Assembly: GCA_031268395.1 (NCBI GenBank) | Contig: JAIRXI010000025.1 | Span: forward strand, 1-19,718 | From: Tannerella sp. | GTDB taxonomy: Bacteria; Bacteroidota; Bacteroidia; Bacteroidales; Tannerellaceae | Direction of reading: 5' to 3' | Length of the DNA: 19,718 nt | Shown: one piece after another, positions 17,701-19,718 of the stretch | Layout: every line of letters starts with the position of its first letter | Numbering within the stretch: position 1 is the first letter of the stretch | The notes under the pieces: model-generated | Databases searched by the model: none | What the model was told of the DNA's origin: nothing | What the model saw: the letters and a program-made list of their open reading frames with translations, nothing else | Translations under genes and position numbers: made by a program

Positions 17701-17778
17701 CGAAAGTGAACAGACAACCACACACATGAAGAGTAAAACTCTTCGCAATGTTCTGTAATTTATTAATCCATGTTCCAT
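14740..17778 (-). CDS. susC: SusC/RagA-family TonB-dependent transporter
   Basis: The 1012-aa outer-membrane transporter has a signal peptide (about 1-30, SVFAQ cleavage site) and an N-terminal carboxypeptidase-regulatory-like domain (about 34-105). Next comes the SusC signature DEVVVVGYGTQKK (112-124) opening the plug domain, then plug motifs such as GLQGLLPGLAVSQNN and ANGVILITTKSGKG, and finally a long beta-barrel ending in the aromatic YSLGINIGF. With SusD it makes the pedal-bin complex that imports oligosaccharides or peptides using TonB energy. There is no N-terminal STN domain, so signalling to an anti-sigma factor through this protein is not expected. It leads the four-gene operon; length is typical. 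Confidence 0.96.
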   Translation of the reverse strand: MEHGLINYRTLRRVLLFMCVVVCSLSVFAQERISISGTVTDKSGEPLPGVNILVKGTTTGVATDFDGKYIITVPDRNAVLEFSYIGFAVQTVTVGNRTVVDVTLGEDSQLIDEVVVVGYGTQKKVNLIGAVSAIKVDETLTSRSLTNAANGLQGLLPGLAVSQNNSLAGSEDVTLMIRGMGTVNNSAPLVVVDGMPDVNISRLNMNDIENISLLKDAASAAIYGSRAANGVILITTKSGKGSDRVSFNVSANVSTDYPTKRVEQMTDYSRYLTSQQRAFFSNMSESDYMYKIGTVDQWMALSMIDPLKYPNTDWWEWLMRDYGSVESYNLSASGSNEKSNFYISVGVQDQKGLQIHNDYARYNARFNFDYQLLNSLSVGIRFSGDWTKQVFYDTGTGGNAGVTPYDPETGYYGGVMAYGEDMQVGNPYAFKENSRTNRNRQEALGSMFLDWKPVKGLSAHLEYALKYYNQFDYAADIPVRAYNFQVGAYGARTYIGEDAGVTNETLTGYKTHLNGRLDYTLKIADGHDLSLMAGYSEEFWYNREQYTSRNNRLHSSLHEINAALTDVQGTKGYSDAEGLRSFIGRLNYVAYDKYLLEVNFRADGSSRFLPGHQYGYFPSAALGWRFSEEDFVKKLAGNWLHQGKLRASYGTLGNNDVDIYEQREVLAASNYMMGSSIVKGFVNKKMINRDLTWEVGRVTNIGLDLGFLQGRLATELDYYDRLTTDMIRPSDLSLHLTGAYSAPRKNIGDLRNRGVEVNLTWRDRKGDFSYSLSGNFSKNWTQLQEWNEFLYKGTTYVDMPYHFLYAAQQTGMIQTWNDVYSRPPQGTQGLAPGDYSQIDVNGDGRISDEDKVAYPAYQTDRPTTNFALRGNAAWKGIDFAFMLQGAAGRKIISTGSTNGWDEWNNRWQWDNRDAEWSRPVWIAGHSGGYLKEDDMSYLRLKNVQIGYSLPQKWLRPVFVQTCRIYFSGENLATLTKFSGIDPEAAPKNADGNIVVASNPLISSYSLGINIGF

Positions 17779-17821
17779 AATTTAGAATAAAAATATTGTT
17801 TGTTGTTTTAGTTTATCATAC

Positions 17822-18025
17822 GCCGACCTTCGCTTAAGTATCCGGCGTTTTCGCGCAAACAGCGTTTGTCGCGTTTCAAATTCATGCGCCGGCGTCTTCA
17901 TATCAACGACCCGGCACTTTCGGGCAAACTGTGTTTGCCGCATCTCAAATTCATCTGCCGGCGTCTTCGTATCAACGACCCGGCGCTTTCGGGCAAAAAA
18001 CCATGTGTTTGCCGCATTTCAAATA
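17822..18025. repeat. Three tandem units of about 66-69 bp, two hairpins each, upstream of susC
   Basis: Units begin at about 17822, 17888 and 17957 (steps of 66 and 69 bp). Each has hairpin A (GCCGG-C-GTC against GACCCGGC in units 2 and 3; CGCCG against CGGCG in unit 1) and hairpin B (GGCAAAC-TGT-GTTTGCC at 17923-17939; CAAAC-AGC-GTTTG in unit 1; GGCAAA/TTTGCC with a longer loop in unit 3). They are joined by a TTTCAAAT or CTCAAATTCAT linker. The arms changed together between unit 1 and units 2-3, which suggests pressure on structure. The array lies 44 bp upstream of susC and downstream of the orphan gene. It may be a leader or control region for susC, the orphan gene's 3' UTR, or a mobile palindrome. 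I saw no TAnnTTTG box for susC in the 339-bp gap. Confidence 0.75.
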
Positions 18026-18060
18026 ATCAGTAGTTCTACTCTTTTCCTATCCGTCCATAA

Positions 18061-18138
18061 ACTGTAAATTTAAAGGGTTCAACACTCCGTTTTTTTCGAA
18101 CTGTCAATGTAAAGGGTTCAACGATCCTTTTTTTTCGC
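18061..18138. repeat. Two tandem 39-bp copies over the 3' end of the orphan gene
   Basis: Bases 18061-18099 and 18100-18138 are near-identical: ACTGT, AAAGGGTTCAAC and a T-run followed by TCG. The second copy contains the last codons and TGA of the gene at 18118-19107, and the other lies just past the stop. Since 39 is 13 codons, the repeated stop stays in frame. On the minus strand the gene's last codons pass through eight A (18128-18135). Confidence 0.8.
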
Positions 18139-19107
18139 GTTCAGTTCGGCTTGTATTCGTTCGATTTCCTGGCGGTGGCGTTCGATTTCCTGCATTTGAG
18201 CATCGAAGTCTTCGTGGTGCTGGCGGTCGAGGGTGGCGGCGAGGTCTTCGGTAGTGAGCGGCATGGAGAAAGTCGGTTCGTTGCCGAAGCGCGGTTCGTC
18301 GTCGATGTGGCGGAGGAAGGCGGCCTTGATGAGGTACTGCTGTCCGTGCGAACCTTTGGGCATCGGAATGTCGTTGTGCAGGCGGGTGCTCATTTGCCGG
18401 TACACTTCCGTTACGCCGTCGGCGGCGGTGATGACAATGAGGACCTGCCGCACGCCCGGAGGCCATCCGTGGGCCACCTGCGCGGCGTTTTCGCCGGCCG
18501 ACTGATCGACCACGGCGCGGATAAAGTCCGCATTGATAACCGTCACCTTGACTTCGGCCAGGATGTCGGTGGCTTCCATGCGGCCGCGGCGTCCGCCGAT
18601 TTCACCGGGGAGCAGGAAGCCGAGCAGATGCACGTCGTCGGCCGTGAGAATGCCGGCGGTGTACTGTCCGTAGGCCCATACCCTGACCTGGAGCAGGCAG
18701 AGTCCGACGGTGGAGGCGAGCAGGGTGTTGCGCTGGGTGCGGTCGGCCGGCGAGCCGGCGTTTGTGCGGCAGAGGCTGATCAGTTCCTGCAGCCGGTTGC
18801 GGTTGCCGGTGAGCTGTGTCAGCAGCTCGGGCGGCATGGCCCAGGTCTGCTGGTGCGCCTCGGCCATCCTGACCACATTGTCGATGTTGCTGAACCGGTC
18901 GTCGATGCTGTCGTGCCATCGCCGGACGCTGGCCAGCACGCTCTCCGGGATGTTGCTGCGTCCCGGCACGCCCGGCGCAAAGGCGAAGGCGAGTCCGCTG
19001 CCGGCTGCCGGAAACAGCCCGAAGTCCGAAAGGGCGGTTAATAACTCATTTGCCTGGTCAAAAATCGTGTTGGCCGGCAGGTTCATGATCTCAAATAAAC
19101 TGTTCAT
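18118..19107 (-). CDS. Unrecognised 329-aa protein, lineage-specific family suspected
   Basis: I do not recognise the family with confidence. There is no signal peptide or convincing membrane span. Residues 1-155 look mainly helical, with a small Gly/Ala/Pro-rich stretch (34-49). Residues about 160-285 look beta-rich, with LLGFLLPGEIGG, TDILAEVKVTVINADFIR and VRQVLIVITAADG, and could form an Ig-like or sandwich domain. Residues 290-329 are a charged coiled coil (EIERHRQEIERIQ) ending in KKKDR. The start ATG at 19107 is the first in frame; MNLPAN at residue 8 is an alternative. A TATAAT (19132-19137) lies about 25 bp upstream and the CACGTG array begins about 68 bp upstream. No catalytic motif or helix-turn-helix is visible. 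Codon use and GC resemble the neighbouring genes. Confidence 0.75.
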   Translation of the reverse strand: MNSLFEIMNLPANTIFDQANELLTALSDFGLFPAAGSGLAFAFAPGVPGRSNIPESVLASVRRWHDSIDDRFSNIDNVVRMAEAHQQTWAMPPELLTQLTGNRNRLQELISLCRTNAGSPADRTQRNTLLASTVGLCLLQVRVWAYGQYTAGILTADDVHLLGFLLPGEIGGRRGRMEATDILAEVKVTVINADFIRAVVDQSAGENAAQVAHGWPPGVRQVLIVITAADGVTEVYRQMSTRLHNDIPMPKGSHGQQYLIKAAFLRHIDDEPRFGNEPTFSMPLTTEDLAATLDRQHHEDFDAQMQEIERHRQEIERIQAELNAKKKDR

Positions 19108-19131
19108 AATGCTTGTAATTAAGGGATTAAT

Positions 19132-19137
19132 ATTATA
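19132..19137 (-). promoter_or_regulatory. Possible TATAAT-type promoter element for the 329-aa gene
   Basis: TATAAT on the minus strand, about 25 bp before the ATG at 19107 and just downstream (in the gene's sense) of the CACGTG array. It does not fit the Bacteroidetes TAnnTTTG consensus, and no -33 box is clear, so this is tentative. Confidence 0.3.
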
Positions 19138-19174
19138 GGGTTTTCGCTGTTCATGCGTATTTTCAAAACCGGCG

Positions 19175-19411
19175 CACGTGAGATGATTTTCATTTCACGT
19201 GAGATGATTCTTATATCACGTGAAATTACTTCTGTTTCACGTGAAGATGGTTTTATGTCACGTGAAGTTAAATCATCTTCACGTGATATGATTTCATTTT
19301 CACGTGAAAACGGTTTCATTTCACGTGAAGTCAGTTTCATTTCACGTGAGATGAAAACCGTCTCTCGTGAAACTGAAGTTATCTCTCGTGAAACGGTTTT
19401 AATCACATGTG
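19175..19411. repeat. Array of twelve CACGTG-type palindromes at exact 21-bp spacing
   Basis: Perfect CACGTG cores start at 19175, 19196, 19217, 19238, 19259, 19280, 19301, 19322 and 19343. Degenerate cores follow in the same register at 19364 and 19385 (CTCGTG) and 19406 (CATGTG). Every step is 21 bp, two helical turns. All perfect cores but the first sit in TCACGTGA, and several reach TTTCACGTGAA. The 13-bp spacers vary but are AT-rich. The core equals the centre of the ParB site parS (TGTTTCACGTGAAACA); the best unit (around 19238) matches 13 of 16 positions. The array is directly upstream of the 329-aa gene. The decayed copies are all at the far end from that gene. Confidence 0.95.
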
Positions 19412-19718
19412 AGGATTTTTCGCAATTTACTGTTTTCGCCGTCGGTGGACGGGAAGGCAGCGTAAAATGTCCGTATGGCATCTCCGGTATTCCCGGTTGA
19501 CGGTTGACGGCAGACAGGCGCGTCTTCATTTGAGAGAGAAGGCTTTCCGGCGCGGCAACGGCGTTGCCTCTGTCAGCGGAACGTTTCTCCTGCAAGGTAC
19601 GGAAACGGACAAAACAGGATGCCTCCGCCACCCTAACGCGGCGGAGATGAATGACTGTATGATTATAATTTGCTGGTTTATAGCAAGGTGATGGGGGGGG
19701 GGGGGGTGAAATGTACAG
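19412..19718. other. Gene-free right edge with a G14 tract
   Basis: No gene can be supported here; a 74-codon plus-strand frame (19467-19691) has no recognisable features. A perfect 7-bp stem, CTCCGCC (19623-19629) with GGCGGAG (19640-19646), has no T-run. TATAATTTG (19664-19672) is one base off the TAnnTTTG pattern. Bases 19693-19706 are fourteen consecutive G, which could vary in length during replication and alter expression of a gene beyond the edge. Confidence 0.6.

Noticed and set aside
15373..17709. 778-codon plus-strand open frame
   Set aside because: Antisense shadow of susC, which has every family hallmark.
17822..18025. CRISPR or integron attC array
   Set aside because: Units are contiguous repeats with no unique spacers or cassettes, and no cas or integrase gene is near.
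19175..19411. CRISPR array
   Set aside because: The repeated core is only 8 bp with 13-bp spacers, spacers are similar to each other, and no cas gene is present.
19623..19646. Terminator hairpin CTCCGCC/GGCGGAG
   Set aside because: The 7-bp stem is real, but neither strand has a following T-run and no gene ends next to it.

Overview
The window looks like chromosomal DNA from a GC-rich member of the Bacteroidales. Support comes from the SusC/SusD pair with Bacteroidetes-only lipoprotein partners, a DUF5063-like gene, a TatA/TatC pair, TAnnTTTG -7 boxes and few Shine-Dalgarno sequences. A Tannerella-like or Parabacteroides-like source is plausible, but that is inference; there is no rRNA or tRNA gene here to test it.

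Layout, left to right. Bases 1-343 hold no gene: a 21-bp-period array of dyads runs off the left edge and is followed by pieces of a dispersed repeat. Bases 344-2651 (-) are a tightly coupled housekeeping operon: DUF5063-like protein, 3'-5' exonuclease-domain protein, RlmI-type rRNA methyltransferase. Bases 2881-3765 (-) are fabD, divergent from tatA-tatC (+). These are followed by a bifunctional class A penicillin-binding protein and a CvfB-like S1 RNA-binding protein. A 344-bp imperfect palindrome fills the convergent gap to a Cof-type HAD phosphatase and a PaaK-like adenylate-forming ligase (both -). Bases 10763-11315 are gene-free: a 315-bp element with about 90-bp inverted ends, a possible gene remnant and a strong terminator.

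Bases 11316-17778 (-) are one four-gene operon: SusC-like TonB-dependent transporter, SusD-like lipoprotein, DUF5018-like lipoprotein and a further surface-lipoprotein candidate. It should form an outer-membrane uptake complex, but no hydrolase, peptidase or dedicated regulator is present, so the substrate is unknown. Upstream of susC is a thrice-repeated unit of about 66-69 bp that can fold into two hairpins per copy.

Bases 18118-19107 (-) encode an unrecognised 329-aa protein whose 3' end lies in a 39-bp tandem duplication. Directly upstream is the most striking signal: twelve units spaced exactly 21 bp (two helical turns), nine with a perfect CACGTG core in TCACGTGA-like context, close to the centre of the ParB site parS. 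The left-edge array has the same 21-bp period but a different dyad (ATTTCC-N4-GGAAAT), loosely reminiscent of the Noc site. The window ends just after a G14 homopolymer. The coding genes are mostly ordinary; the interest lies in the non-coding repeat architecture and the orphan gene attached to it.
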